Origin: Amycolatopsis sp. DSM 110486
Lineage (GTDB): Bacteria; Actinomycetota; Actinomycetes; Mycobacteriales; Pseudonocardiaceae
Direction: 5' to 3'
DNA: 64,000 bases
Assembly: GCF_019468465.1 (NCBI RefSeq)
Contig: NZ_CP080519.1
Span: forward strand, 7,495,001-7,559,000
A model generated the notes under the pieces. That model made no database searches. It had not been told where the DNA came from and saw nothing but the letters and a program-made list of their open reading frames with translations. Below are positions 52,123 to 61,286 of this stretch, piece after piece (position 1 is the first letter of the stretch; each line of letters starts with the position of its first letter). The position numbers were made by a program, and so were the translations under genes.

Positions 52123-53091
52123 GTGCCCACCCTCTTCGACCGCATTCTCGACGCGCACCAGGGCATCCGCCCGCAGGTGCCGGTGAGCACGCTCGAACGC
52201 AGCCGGCTGCTGTCGGACGAGCTCGAGTGCGATGTGTGGCTCAAGACCGAGCACCTCATGCCCACCGGTTCGTTCAAGGTGCGCGGGTCGGCCAACAAGA
52301 TCCGCGTGCTCGGCGAGAGCGCGAAGCGGACCGGTGTGATCACCGCGTCGACCGGCAACCACGGCCAGGGCGTGGCCCGCGCCGGCAACCTCGCCGGGGT
52401 CGGGGTCACCGTGTATGTCGCCTCCTACACCACGCCGGCCAAGATCGCCGCGATCCGGGCGATGGGGGCCGAGCTCGTGGTGGTCGAGGGCGGTGCGCTC
52501 GACGCCGAGCAGGAGGCGCGCCGGCAGGCGGAGCGCCTCGGCAAGCCGTACGTGGCGCCCTACAACGACCTCGACACCGTCGCGGGCCAGGGCACGCTCG
52601 GCGTCGAGCTGGCCGAGCAGGCGCCCGACCTCGACGCCGTGTTCATCTGCACCGGGGGCGGTGGCCTGATCGGCGGCACGGGCACGGCGCTGAAGCAGCT
52701 GAGCCCGCGGACGAAGGTCGTCGGCGTGTGGCCCGAGGCCTCCACCTGCATGCTCGACTCGCTGAAGGCCGGCGAGATCATCGAGACGCCGGAGTTCCCC
52801 ACGCTGTCCGACGGCTCGGCCGGCGCGGTGGAGCCTGGCTCCGTCACGTTCGGAATCTGCCAGGAAGTGATCGACGAGACGGTCACGGTCACCGAGCCGG
52901 AGATCGCCCGTGCCATGCGGAAGATCGCCGAGGGGGAGCGCTGGATCGTCGAAGGCGCCGCCGGTGTCGCGGTCGCGGGTCTGATCCGCACGGCCGAGCA
53001 GTACCGGGGCAAAAAGGTCGCGGTCGTCCTTTGTGGACGGAATGTGGCGCTCGAGACGTTCCTGGGCGCGATGGCTCTCGCGCAGGAGTGA
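52123..53091 (+). CDS. Threonine/serine dehydratase-family PLP enzyme
   Basis: 322 residues, GTG start after GAGGAG. PLP fold type II: Schiff-base Lys in MPTGSFKVRG, phosphate-binding loop CTGGGGLIGG, and STGNHGQGVA. Length fits catabolic dehydratases (IlvA without the regulatory domain, TdcB, or the EutB-like hydroxyectoine enzyme). It should deaminate a beta-hydroxy amino acid to an oxo acid. Divergent from the aconitase operon and under the shared TATAG-N-CTATA site. A paralogue is encoded at 55719. Confidence 0.87.
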   Translation: MPTLFDRILDAHQGIRPQVPVSTLERSRLLSDELECDVWLKTEHLMPTGSFKVRGSANKIRVLGESAKRTGVITASTGNHGQGVARAGNLAGVGVTVYVASYTTPAKIAAIRAMGAELVVVEGGALDAEQEARRQAERLGKPYVAPYNDLDTVAGQGTLGVELAEQAPDLDAVFICTGGGGLIGGTGTALKQLSPRTKVVGVWPEASTCMLDSLKAGEIIETPEFPTLSDGSAGAVEPGSVTFGICQEVIDETVTVTEPEIARAMRKIAEGERWIVEGAAGVAVAGLIRTAEQYRGKKVAVVLCGRNVALETFLGAMALAQE

Positions 53092-53099
53092 GCCGGGTG

Positions 53100-53126
53100 G
53101 GGTGGCGGGCCGACGGCTCGCCACCC
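53100..53126. terminator. Hairpin terminator between dehydratase and gamma-glutamyltransferase genes
   Basis: GGGTGGCG pairs with CGCCACCC around 11 bases, nine bases after the dehydratase stop and before the convergent gamma-glutamyltransferase stop. Confidence 0.55.
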
Positions 53127-53156
53127 GGGCCCTTCAACCGGGCCGCAGGCGCCCGG

Positions 53157-54713
53157 TCACTCCGGGACCACGGCGGCGGAGCCGTCGGAACGCGGGTCGC
53201 TGCCGGCGGTGAGGGTGCCGTCCGGCGCGAGCGAGACGACGTTGGTGTGGCCCAGGAACTCCGTGCGCGCAGGGACTTCCCGCAGCGGGAAGCCGTCGGC
53301 GGCGAGGTCCGCCACGGTCTCGGCCGCGAGGTCGGCTTCGTGGTGCACCGTGTCGGAGGCCTGGCCCTCGGCCCGCGCGCCGACGACCCAGCGCGGCGCA
53401 CTCACGGCTTCGGCCGGCGAGTCGCCGGCCAGCAGCCGCAGCAGCACCTGCGCGTGGATCTGCGGCTGGCCGTGCCCGCCCATCGTCGAGTTCACCCAGC
53501 GGACGCGCCCGTCCTCGCGCGTGACGAGCACGGGCATCAGCGTGTGCTTGGGCCGTTTGCCGGGCGCGATCACGTTGGGGGAGCGGGGATCCAGCGAGAA
53601 GCTCGTGCCGCGGTTCTGCAGGATGATGCCGGTCTCCGGTTCCAGCACGGCGGCGCCGAAGCTGTCGAACACGCTCTGGATGATCGACACGGCGTAACCC
53701 GCGGAGTCGGCCGCCGCCACGCCCACGGTGTCGCCGCGCGGGATCGAGGGAGCCGCCACCGCGTCGGCCGGGCGCGGGTCTCGCAGTCCCGCGATCAGCT
53801 CGGCGAACCCGTCGTTCTCCACGTCCGTGGCGGCGAAGGCGGGGTCGGCCAGCAGGGTGTCGCGCACGCGCGTGCCGTCGTGGAACAGGCGGCCCAGCAC
53901 GGCGGCCGGGGCCGTCCACGGAGTGGCGGCGAAGCCCAGCTCGGCCAGCGCCCGCACGGTCCGCAGCAGCGCGAAGCCCTGCGTGTTGGGCGGGCTGGTG
54001 TGCACGCGGAAACCGCTCAGCGGTGCGGAAATCGCGGCCGTGTCCCTGGCCACGTACCCGGCGAGGTCGGCTGTCGTGAGTGGACAGCCGAGGGCCCGCA
54101 GGCCACGGGCCAGGGCCGCGCCCACCGCGCCTTCGTAGAACTCGCCGGGTCCGCCGGACGCGATCGCGCGCAGCGAATCCGCGAGACGTGGCTGCACGAG
54201 CAGGTCGCCTTCGCGAAGGGACGCACCGAACACCGCGCGCGAGCCGGCGTCGGCGTCGAGGAGCGCCCGGTCCGTCACGAGCGCGGCGGCGAGCGAGCGC
54301 GCCACGGGGACGCCTTCGGCCGCGTACCCGATCGCGGCGGCGAACTGGGCGGACCAGTCCAGCGCGGCACCGTGACCGCGCAGGGCCTCCCAGCCGCGTA
54401 CCGCGCCGGGCACGGTGATGGTGTCGGGCCCGCGTTCCGGCAGCCGCTCACCGTGGCGGGCGCGCAGTGCGGCGAGGTCGCGGGCGGCCGGCGCTGTGCC
54501 GGTGGCGTTCACACAGGTGATCGAGCCGTCGGGGGTGCGCACGAGGGCCACGAGGTCACCGCCGAGAGCGGTGTTGTGCGGATAGACGACGGTGAGTGCA
54601 GTCGCGGCCGCGAGCGCCGCGTCGATGGCGTTGCCGCCCGCGCGGAAGGCCTGCTCCCCGGCGCGGGTGGCGAGGGCGTGCGGCGAGGCGATGGCGCCGG
54701 TGATCGGGGACAA
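53157..54713 (-). CDS. ggt: Gamma-glutamyltransferase family protein
   Basis: 518 residues from a TTG at 54713 with AAGGAG just upstream; the frame continues to 55250 but that part overlaps the opposite RpiR gene. Ntn hydrolase: ASPHALATRAGEQAFRAGGNAIDAALA is the typical start, and cleavage should occur before Thr329 in PRGDTVGVAAAD, freeing the catalytic Thr. NSTMGGHGQPQ and the C-terminal AGSDPRSDG are family marks. No signal peptide is visible, unlike secreted Ggt, so it probably acts inside the cell on a gamma-glutamyl or related amide. Divergent from an RpiR-type regulator with a shared palindrome. Confidence 0.87.
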   Translation of the reverse strand: MSPITGAIASPHALATRAGEQAFRAGGNAIDAALAAATALTVVYPHNTALGGDLVALVRTPDGSITCVNATGTAPAARDLAALRARHGERLPERGPDTITVPGAVRGWEALRGHGAALDWSAQFAAAIGYAAEGVPVARSLAAALVTDRALLDADAGSRAVFGASLREGDLLVQPRLADSLRAIASGGPGEFYEGAVGAALARGLRALGCPLTTADLAGYVARDTAAISAPLSGFRVHTSPPNTQGFALLRTVRALAELGFAATPWTAPAAVLGRLFHDGTRVRDTLLADPAFAATDVENDGFAELIAGLRDPRPADAVAAPSIPRGDTVGVAAADSAGYAVSIIQSVFDSFGAAVLEPETGIILQNRGTSFSLDPRSPNVIAPGKRPKHTLMPVLVTREDGRVRWVNSTMGGHGQPQIHAQVLLRLLAGDSPAEAVSAPRWVVGARAEGQASDTVHHEADLAAETVADLAADGFPLREVPARTEFLGHTNVVSLAPDGTLTAGSDPRSDGSAAVVPE

Positions 54714-54789
54714 AGCAGCTCCTTCTTCGCGGCGGGCGGGTGTGCGCGGCGAGGCCCGGGGCAGTCCCGGCCCGGCGGGGTAAGCTGCG

Positions 54790-54806
54790 GTCACTGTAGC
54801 AGTGAC
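54790..54806. promoter_or_regulatory. 17-bp palindrome over the RpiR start codon
   Basis: GTCACTGTAGCAGTGAC has perfect 7-bp arms around TAG and includes the GTG start (54802) of the RpiR gene. In the 88-bp gap to the divergent gamma-glutamyltransferase gene it is well placed for autorepression and control of both genes. Confidence 0.55.
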
Positions 54807-55698
54807 GACAGAAACGGCACTAGCTGAATTGGATACTTCAGAACCGCGCACCCTCGCGAGCCGGGTCAACCACGAGTGGACCCGGCTGAGCAAGACCGAA
54901 CGCGTCGTCGCGCGGTACCTCGTCGCGTCGCCGCCGCAGCGGATCATGCTGGCCACCGCCGGCGACATCGGCCGCACCACGGGCACGAGCGACGCCACGG
55001 TCGTCCGCACCGCGCGCCGGCTCGGGTACGCCGGGCTCCCGGACCTCAAAGCCGCGCTGGGCGAAAACTTCACCACGACCGCGCCACCCCAGATCAGCGA
55101 ACGCCTCCAGCTCTCCCGCACGGCGCGGGACTTCTCCGCCACCTCGGAACGGGTCCTGGGTGACGCCCGTGAGCGGATCACCGGGCTCGGCCGCAAGACC
55201 GACCCGGCCGCGCTGGCGAAGGCGCTGCAGCTCATCGCGCCCGCGGCCACGGTCTTCTGCTACGGCTGGGGCGTCAACGAGCTCAGCGCCCGCTACCTCG
55301 CCCTGAAGCTGAACCGCATCGGCAAGTTCGCGGTCTTCTCCGGCGCCACCGGCTTCACCCTCGCCGACGACCTGCTCAGCCTCTCCGCCCGCCACGCCGT
55401 GGTGATCTTCGCGCCCGGCCGCGCCTTGCCGGAGCTGGAGCTGCTCGTGGCTCACGCCCGCGCCGCCGGGGCCGGGCTGATTCTCGTGACCGAGAACCTC
55501 GGCGAGGAGCTCACCAGTGCTGTCGACGTCGTCCTGCGCGACGAGGCGTCCGCGGGCGGGCTCACTGCCGAACCGCTCGGCGGGATGCTGCTGGCCGACA
55601 TGCTCGTGCTCGCCACGATGGCCGTCGGACGCGACCCCGCCGTCGACACCTACGAACTGCTCACCCGCCTGCGCCGCGAACTCGCCCCGGAAGCCTGA
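54802..55698 (+). CDS. RpiR/MurR-family transcriptional regulator (HTH plus SIS domain)
   Basis: 298 residues, GTG start. The N-terminal RpiR HTH (about 20-90) reads LSKTERVVARYLVASPP, GDIGRTTGTSDATVVRTARRLGYAGLPDLK. A SIS domain follows (about 125-275: FCYGWGVNELSARYLALKLNRIG, VVIFAPGRALPELELLVAHARAAG, VTENLGEE). SIS domains bind phosphosugars or related ligands. It is divergent from the gamma-glutamyltransferase gene and 20 bp before a dehydratase-like gene, so both are likely targets. Confidence 0.9.
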   Translation: MTTETALAELDTSEPRTLASRVNHEWTRLSKTERVVARYLVASPPQRIMLATAGDIGRTTGTSDATVVRTARRLGYAGLPDLKAALGENFTTTAPPQISERLQLSRTARDFSATSERVLGDARERITGLGRKTDPAALAKALQLIAPAATVFCYGWGVNELSARYLALKLNRIGKFAVFSGATGFTLADDLLSLSARHAVVIFAPGRALPELELLVAHARAAGAGLILVTENLGEELTSAVDVVLRDEASAGGLTAEPLGGMLLADMLVLATMAVGRDPAVDTYELLTRLRRELAPEA

Positions 55699-55718
55699 CC
55701 CGTCCCCGAAGGAGAGCC

Positions 55719-56666
55719 ATGCCCCTGATCGCCGACGCCATCCTCGACCAGGCAAGGGAAACGGTCACGCGTAACCTCGCGCCGACCCCGCTCCTGCCCT
55801 TTCATGCCGCCGGTCTCGACGTGCCGGTGTTCCTGAAGTACGAGGGCGCGCAGCCCACCGGCTCGTTCAAGGTCCGCGGCGGCGTCACCGCCCTCACCGC
55901 GTACGCCGCCGACGGCACGCCGGTCGTCACGGCGTCGGCGGGCAACCACGCGCTCGGCATCGCGCACGCGTCGCGGCTGCTCGGCGCGCAGTCCACAGTG
56001 GTCGTTCCGGAAGACGGTTCCCCGGCCAAGATCTCGGCGCTGCGCACCTACCCGGTGGACCTCGTGCTCGCGCCTGGCGGCTACGACGGCGCGGAAGCGA
56101 AGGCCCTGGAGCTGGCGGCCGGCGGGATGAAGTTCGTGTCCGCCTACAACGACCCGTACGTGATCGCCGGCCAGAGCACCCTCGTCGGCGAGGTGGCCGA
56201 CAGCTTCGGCGAGGACTTCACGATCGTCGTGCCCACGGGCTCGGGCGGGCTGCTGGCCGGCACGGCGCTCGGCGCCCGTCGCGCGAAACCGGACGTGCGC
56301 GTGGTCGGCGTCGAGTCCGCGGCGTGCCACGCCGTGTCCGCGGCGGTCGCGGCGGGACACCTCGTGACCGTGCCGGTGGGGGACACCATCGCCGATGGGC
56401 TGGTCGGCAACCTCGAGCCGGGCACCATCACGCCGGACATCGTGCGCGAGGCCGGCGTCGGGCTGGTCGACGTCGACGAGCCCGCGATCCGCCGCTCGGT
56501 CCGCGAGTTCGCGCTCACGGCGGGACTGGTGGCGGAGGGTTCGTCGGCCGCGGCGCTGGCCGCGTTGCGCGAGGGCCTGGTCCCGCTCGACCGGCCGATC
56601 GTGCTCGTGGTGTCCGGGCGCAACATCGCCGCCGAGCTGCTCGCCACGATCCTCACCGAGGGCTGA
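55719..56666 (+). CDS. Threonine/serine dehydratase-like PLP enzyme
   Basis: 315 residues, ATG after GAAGGAGAG. PLP fold type II: Schiff-base Lys in QPTGSFKVRGG, SAGNHALGIAHASRLLG, and the phosphate loop in PTGSGGLLAG. Clearly paralogous to the enzyme at 52123 but diverged. The phosphate loop is PTGSGGL rather than CTGGGGL, so the substrate probably differs. Downstream of the RpiR gene and likely in one transcript with it. May deaminate serine, threonine or another hydroxy-amino acid released by the gamma-glutamyltransferase. Confidence 0.87.
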   Translation: MPLIADAILDQARETVTRNLAPTPLLPFHAAGLDVPVFLKYEGAQPTGSFKVRGGVTALTAYAADGTPVVTASAGNHALGIAHASRLLGAQSTVVVPEDGSPAKISALRTYPVDLVLAPGGYDGAEAKALELAAGGMKFVSAYNDPYVIAGQSTLVGEVADSFGEDFTIVVPTGSGGLLAGTALGARRAKPDVRVVGVESAACHAVSAAVAAGHLVTVPVGDTIADGLVGNLEPGTITPDIVREAGVGLVDVDEPAIRRSVREFALTAGLVAEGSSAAALAALREGLVPLDRPIVLVVSGRNIAAELLATILTEG

Positions 56667-56777
56667 GCGGGAGTTCCGACTTTCGTGGGTGTGCCGGGTT
56701 TGTCCCGGGCCGCCACACTGTGCGTTGCGGGACGGTCACCGTCGGTCCGTCCCCCGACGCATCCGTGAGGAGCCCCG

Positions 56778-58112
56778 ATGAAGGTCAGGTCGTCGTGGAA
56801 GGCCGCGCTGGCGGCGGTCGGAGTGCTGGTGGCGGGCCTGTCCGCGGGCGCCACCAGCGCCACGGCCGCCGCGCCCGGGTCCGGCGCGCCGGTGTTCTGG
56901 CGGGTGCCGGTGACCGCGGACCAGGTGGCGGGGCTCGCGCGCGCCGGGTTCGACGTCGCCGAATCCGACCGTGAAGCCGCGTACGTCGTGGGGGACCAGG
57001 CCGTGGCCCGGAAGCTGCGGACGCTGGGGTATCAACCGTCGTACTTCGACACCGTCTACAAGGACGTGCCCGCCGCGTCAGCGCGGGCGGCCGCGGCCGA
57101 CACCTTCTACGGCGGCTACCGCACCGTCGCCGCGCAGGAAGCACACCTGACCCAGGTCGCCTCGGCGCACCCGGACCTGGCGACCGTGTACACGCTCGGC
57201 TCGTCGTGGAAGAAGACCAAGGGCCAGGGCGGACACGACCTGAAAGCCATCTGCCTCAGCAAGAAGCAGGCCGGCGACTGCACGCTGTCCACGGCCTCGG
57301 CCAAACCGAAGTTCGTGCTGATGGCCCAGATCCACGCGCGCGAGATCTCGACCGGCGAGCTCGCGTGGCGCTGGATCGACTACCTCGCGAACGGCTACGC
57401 CGGTGACCCGACCGCGAAGTCCATTCTGGACACCACCGAGGTGTGGGTGATCCCGATCGCCAACCCGGACGGCGTGGACATCGTGGCCTCGGGCGGCAAC
57501 TCGCCCAAGCTGCAGCGCAAGAACGCCGACAACACCCGCGGCGGCTGCTCCGGCACCAACGTCGGCATCGACGTGAACCGCAACTCCACTTATCAGTGGG
57601 GCGGGGACTCGAACTCGCCGTGCGCCGAGACCTATCAGGGCGCGAGCGCCGGTTCGGAGCCGGAAACCCAGGCGCTGGAGAAGTTCTTCCGGGCGATCTA
57701 CCCCGTGCAGCGCGGCACCGGCAACAACGACCCGGCGCCCACGACCGCGCGCGGCACGATGATCACGCTGCACAGCTACGGCAACGACATCGTGATCCCG
57801 TGGGGCTTCACCCAGGCGACCTCGCCAAACGACGCGCAGTACCGCAAGCTGGGCGCGAAGTTCACCGCCTCCAACGGCTACGTCGTGGGCACCAACCGCG
57901 AGACCGTCGGCTACGACACGAGCGGCACGACCGACGACTTCACCTACGGCACCCTCGGCGTCGCGAGCTTCACCTTCGAGGTCGGTGCGTCGAGCGGCAC
58001 GTGCGGCGGGTTCCTGCCGAAGTACTCCTGTGTGGACAGCACGTTCTGGCCGAAGAACAAGGGCGCGTTCATCACCGCCGCGCAGGCAGCCGCCGCGCCG
58101 TACCGGCAGTGA
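56778..58112 (+). CDS. Secreted zinc carboxypeptidase, M14 family
   Basis: 444 residues with a signal peptide (KVRSSWKAALAAVGVLVAGLSAG, cut near ATAAA). A short N-terminal region (about 35-105) precedes the catalytic domain. Zinc ligands are His186 and Glu189 in IHAREISTGE and His332 in TLHSYG. NPDGVDI and GIDVNRNS line the substrate site, and Glu401 in FTFEVGAS is the catalytic Glu. The complete set indicates an active extracellular metallocarboxypeptidase related to carboxypeptidase T/A. Confidence 0.92.
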   Translation: MKVRSSWKAALAAVGVLVAGLSAGATSATAAAPGSGAPVFWRVPVTADQVAGLARAGFDVAESDREAAYVVGDQAVARKLRTLGYQPSYFDTVYKDVPAASARAAAADTFYGGYRTVAAQEAHLTQVASAHPDLATVYTLGSSWKKTKGQGGHDLKAICLSKKQAGDCTLSTASAKPKFVLMAQIHAREISTGELAWRWIDYLANGYAGDPTAKSILDTTEVWVIPIANPDGVDIVASGGNSPKLQRKNADNTRGGCSGTNVGIDVNRNSTYQWGGDSNSPCAETYQGASAGSEPETQALEKFFRAIYPVQRGTGNNDPAPTTARGTMITLHSYGNDIVIPWGFTQATSPNDAQYRKLGAKFTASNGYVVGTNRETVGYDTSGTTDDFTYGTLGVASFTFEVGASSGTCGGFLPKYSCVDSTFWPKNKGAFITAAQAAAAPYRQ

Positions 58113-58313
58113 GTGCGGGCTACTATTTCCGTTCACTTCTGTCGTAACCCGGCACGAAGACGGTCCTGAGTCGGGAACCTCCGGGCACTGACCCTGTGAT
58201 CTGTGGCCGGAGTCACCTGGCGTGGCTCCTGGCATGACAGAGGCTAACGGTCTACGGTTGGGTCATTCACCGGCAGTCGCCCGACGCCGGGACGACCTGA
58301 TCGGGGAAGATCC

Positions 58314-59429
58314 ATGGCCGAACCGACCGTCTTCGTGCACGGGTTCCTCGACGACCACCGGGTCTGGGACGGGGTCGTCGGGGCGCTCCCGGCCGACGGC
58401 GAGTACGTGGCCGTGGACCTCGCCGGCAGCGGCGACCGTGCCGCGGAGGCGGGGCCGTTCACCTACGACCGGTTCACGGCCGACGTGCTGTCCACTGTGG
58501 ACGCTATCGGCGGCCCGTTCCTGCTGGTGGGCCACAGCATGGGCTCGGCTGTGGCCGAGCTGGTCGCGGCGGCACGGCCCGAGCTGACCAGCGGGCTGGT
58601 GCTCGTGAACCCGGTGCCCCTGGCGGGCACGCGCCTGCCCGACGAGGTCATCGAACCGTTCCGCTCGCTGGGCGAGGCCGGAGCCGAGGCGCAGCGCGCG
58701 GCGCGGGCGAACCTCTCGCCGAACCTGAGCGCCGAAACCTCCGAACGGATCGGCGCGGCCGGCCTGCGCCTGCGTCCCGAGGTGGTGCGCGCGTTCGCCT
58801 CCTGCTGGAACAACGGCGCTCCGGAAGGGCACGCGCCGAGCGGGTACCCGGGTCCGGTGCTCATCGTGCGCGGCGGGGACGACCCGTTCGTCACGGCGGA
58901 CCTCGTGGCCGGCGCCGTCGCACCCCGCTTCGCCGCGCCCGTCACGGAGGTGGTCGCCGGCGCGGGTCACTGGACGCACGCGGAGGCGCCCGCCCGTCTC
59001 GCCGAGCTGATCGCGGGCTTCGCCGGCGGCCAGGCGCGCGGCTGGGCCGCGGGGTTCTCGCGCAAGACCGCCGACGCGTTCGGCGAGACGTTCGCCGAGG
59101 ACGTGGTCCTCGAAGCCGGCACGCTGCTCGAGCCCGTCGAAGGCCGGGAGAACGTGCAGCGCGTGATGGCCGCCGCCAGCGGGATCTACGAGTCGCTGAA
59201 GTTCACGCACCAGACCGAGTCCGGCGAGCGCACCTACCTCGAGTGGGAGGCCGTGGCGTTCGGCGGCGCGACGCTGCTCGGCGTCACCGTGCTGACCAAG
59301 GACGAGGCCGGCCGGATCGTGCACGCGGCCATCCACCACCGCCCGCTCGGCGGCGCGCTCAAGTTCTCCGCGGAGCTGGGCCGGCGCCTGCCCGACCTCG
59401 CGGCCGCTCACTTCCACCAGGAGGCCTGA
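58314..59429 (+). CDS. Alpha/beta-hydrolase fused to an NTF2/SnoaL-like domain
   Basis: 371 residues. Residues 1-240 are a short alpha/beta-hydrolase: FVHGFLDDHRVW, the elbow GHSMGS with Ser75, RGGDDPFV and the His in GAGHWTHAEAP. Residues about 245-350 (KTADAFGETFAEDVVLEAGTLLEPVEGRENV onward) form a cone-shaped NTF2/SnoaL-like domain, usual as a separate small protein in ring-forming or hydrating enzymes. The fusion suggests two steps on one substrate. First gene of a three-gene run with another hydrolase one base downstream. Confidence 0.83.
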   Translation: MAEPTVFVHGFLDDHRVWDGVVGALPADGEYVAVDLAGSGDRAAEAGPFTYDRFTADVLSTVDAIGGPFLLVGHSMGSAVAELVAAARPELTSGLVLVNPVPLAGTRLPDEVIEPFRSLGEAGAEAQRAARANLSPNLSAETSERIGAAGLRLRPEVVRAFASCWNNGAPEGHAPSGYPGPVLIVRGGDDPFVTADLVAGAVAPRFAAPVTEVVAGAGHWTHAEAPARLAELIAGFAGGQARGWAAGFSRKTADAFGETFAEDVVLEAGTLLEPVEGRENVQRVMAAASGIYESLKFTHQTESGERTYLEWEAVAFGGATLLGVTVLTKDEAGRIVHAAIHHRPLGGALKFSAELGRRLPDLAAAHFHQEA

Positions 59430-59430
59430 C

Positions 59431-60324
59431 ATGACCACACGAAGCGACATCGAGTTCGCCGGCGAGGACGGCGTGACCCTGCGCGGCTGGCTGTTCGTGC
59501 CGGACGCGCCCGGGCCGCGGCCCGCCATCACCATGGCCCACGGCTACGCCGGCGTGAAAGAACACGGCCTCGAACCCTTCGCCGAGGCGTTCGCCGACGC
59601 CGGGTTCGTGGTGCTGGTGCACGACCACCGCACGTTCGGCGCCAGCGACGGCACCCCGCGCCAGGACGTGGACCCCTGGCGCCAGATCGCCGACTGGCGC
59701 CGCGCCCTCACCTTCCTCGAAGCCCGCCCCGAGGTCGACCCGGAGCGGATCGGCTTGTGGGGCACCAGCTACGCCGGCGGCCACGCGATCGTGCTGGGCG
59801 CGACCGACCGGCGGCTCAAGGCCGTGGTCGCGCAGGTGCCGACGATCAGCGGTGTCGAGCAGGGCCTGCGCCGCGTGCCGCCGGACGGCGTCGCCGCGCT
59901 GGAGCACGCGTTCGCCGAGGACGACCGCGCGGTCGGGCGGGGTGAACCCCCGCGCAGCCAGACGATCGTGAGCACGGACCCGGCTGTGCCCGCCTCCTAC
60001 CGCGCGCCGGACGCGGTCGGGTTCTACCTGCAGGACATCCCCGAGGGCAGTTGGGAGAACCAGGTCACCGTGCGCTCCACGCGTGCCGCGCGGATGTACG
60101 AGCCGGGCGCGTGGGTCAGCCGTGTGTCGCCGACGCCGCTGCTGCTGGTCGTCGCGTTGAACGACACGATCACCGTGACCGACCTGGCGCTCGCCGCCTA
60201 CGAACGCGCCCTGCAGCCGAAGGGGCTCGAACTGATCCCGGGCGGGCACTTCGACCCGTACGTCACCGAGTTCGCCCGCTCCAGCGCCGCCGCGCGGTCC
60301 TGGTTCGAGCAGCACCTGTCCTGA
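59431..60324 (+). CDS. Alpha/beta-hydrolase (dienelactone-hydrolase/CocE-like)
   Basis: 297 residues; starts one base after the previous stop. AHGYAGVKEHGLEPFAEAFADAGF, HDHRTFGASDG, the intact elbow GTSYAGG with Ser113, the acid-loop Asp in VVALNDTIT and His in PGGHFDPY. It resembles the gene at 7841 in layout but keeps the Ser nucleophile. Probably a cytoplasmic esterase or C-C hydrolase acting with the fusion hydrolase and enoyl-CoA hydratase. Confidence 0.85.
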   Translation: MTTRSDIEFAGEDGVTLRGWLFVPDAPGPRPAITMAHGYAGVKEHGLEPFAEAFADAGFVVLVHDHRTFGASDGTPRQDVDPWRQIADWRRALTFLEARPEVDPERIGLWGTSYAGGHAIVLGATDRRLKAVVAQVPTISGVEQGLRRVPPDGVAALEHAFAEDDRAVGRGEPPRSQTIVSTDPAVPASYRAPDAVGFYLQDIPEGSWENQVTVRSTRAARMYEPGAWVSRVSPTPLLLVVALNDTITVTDLALAAYERALQPKGLELIPGGHFDPYVTEFARSSAAARSWFEQHLS

Positions 60325-60334
60325 GGAGTCCACC

Positions 60335-61135
60335 GTGCCGCAGCTTTCCCTGACCCGAGACGGTGCCGAGGACGCCGCCGTCGCCGTGCTCACGCTCCAC
60401 AATCCGCCACAGAACCGCATCGGCGTCCCGATGACGACGGAGCTGGTGGCCGCCGTCGACGAGATCACCGGCAGCGGCGCCCGTGCCGTCGTGCTGCGCG
60501 CCGAAGGCCCGGACTTCAGCTACGGCGGCGACATCGTGCCGTGGGAAGGGCAGGACGGGCGGGAGCTGCGCGCGTCGTTCGAGCTCTTCCTGCGCGCGTT
60601 CAACGCGTTCGAGCAGCTGCCGGTGCCGGTGATCGCCGCGGTGCACGGGTTGTGCTTCGGCGGAGGCTTCGAACTGGCGCTGCGGGCCGACGTGCTCTTC
60701 GCCGGCGAGTCGGCCCGGTTCGGCCACCCCGAGCAGACGCTGGGGATCGTGACGCTGCTGGGCGGGATCCACCGCGTCGCCGCGCGGGCGGGCCGGGCAC
60801 GGGCGATGGAGTGGGCGCTCACCTCCGAGCCGGTGCCGGCGACGGTGATGGCCGAGGCCGGCGTCGTCAACCGGGTCGTCCCGGACGAGCAGGTGTTCGC
60901 CGAGGCGCTGGCGTTCGCGCGCCGCGTGGCGCAGGGCCCGACCCGGGCGCACGCCGTGCACAAGGCGCTGCTGCGCACGTGGGAGGTCGGCGGCACGGCG
61001 GCCGCGGACCAGGTGCTGTTCGACCTCTCGATGCCGCTGTTCGAGACCGGCGACGTGCGGCGCGGCCTGGCGTCGGCGATCACCGCATACAAGGCGGGGC
61101 AGCCGCGGCCGGTGCTGACGTTCGACGGGCACTGA
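60335..61135 (+). CDS. Enoyl-CoA hydratase/isomerase family protein
   Basis: 266 residues, GTG start after GAGGAG, ten bases from the previous stop. Crotonase fold: the oxyanion segments NPPQNRI and DFSYGGDI, and both catalytic glutamates of hydratases, Glu113 in GGGFELAL and Glu133 in GHPEQTLG (20 apart, as in rat hydratase). So it should hydrate an enoyl-CoA rather than only isomerise. It completes an operon with two hydrolases, consistent with breakdown of a ring or chain as CoA ester. Confidence 0.88.
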   Translation: MPQLSLTRDGAEDAAVAVLTLHNPPQNRIGVPMTTELVAAVDEITGSGARAVVLRAEGPDFSYGGDIVPWEGQDGRELRASFELFLRAFNAFEQLPVPVIAAVHGLCFGGGFELALRADVLFAGESARFGHPEQTLGIVTLLGGIHRVAARAGRARAMEWALTSEPVPATVMAEAGVVNRVVPDEQVFAEALAFARRVAQGPTRAHAVHKALLRTWEVGGTAAADQVLFDLSMPLFETGDVRRGLASAITAYKAGQPRPVLTFDGH

Positions 61136-61210
61136 GTCGTCGGACCGCCGTCAGCCGACGCAGCCGAACGCCGTCCACCTGCGTCGGCCGGGGCGGAATG
61201 CCGGTTCTGT

Positions 61211-61238
61211 CTTGCGTGCAGCTCGGAGGCGGTATAGT
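61211..61238 (+). promoter_or_regulatory. Probable promoter of the CGNR-type gene
   Basis: CTTGCG (61211-61216), 16 bp, then TATAGT (61233-61238), about 50 bp before the start at 61287. The -10 is good, the -35 weak. Confidence 0.4.
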
Positions 61239-61286
61239 CGAGCCGACAGAGTTGATGACGTGATGGCTCTGCCGGGAGGAGTACGG

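Noticed and set aside
52059..54827. A 922-codon plus-strand frame across the dehydratase and gamma-glutamyltransferase genes
   Set aside because: It crosses a terminator and two genes of opposite direction and has no start signal or domain.
54714..55250. N-terminal extension of the gamma-glutamyltransferase frame
   Set aside because: It overlaps the divergent RpiR gene; the TTG at 54713 has a good ribosome-binding site and is where homology starts.
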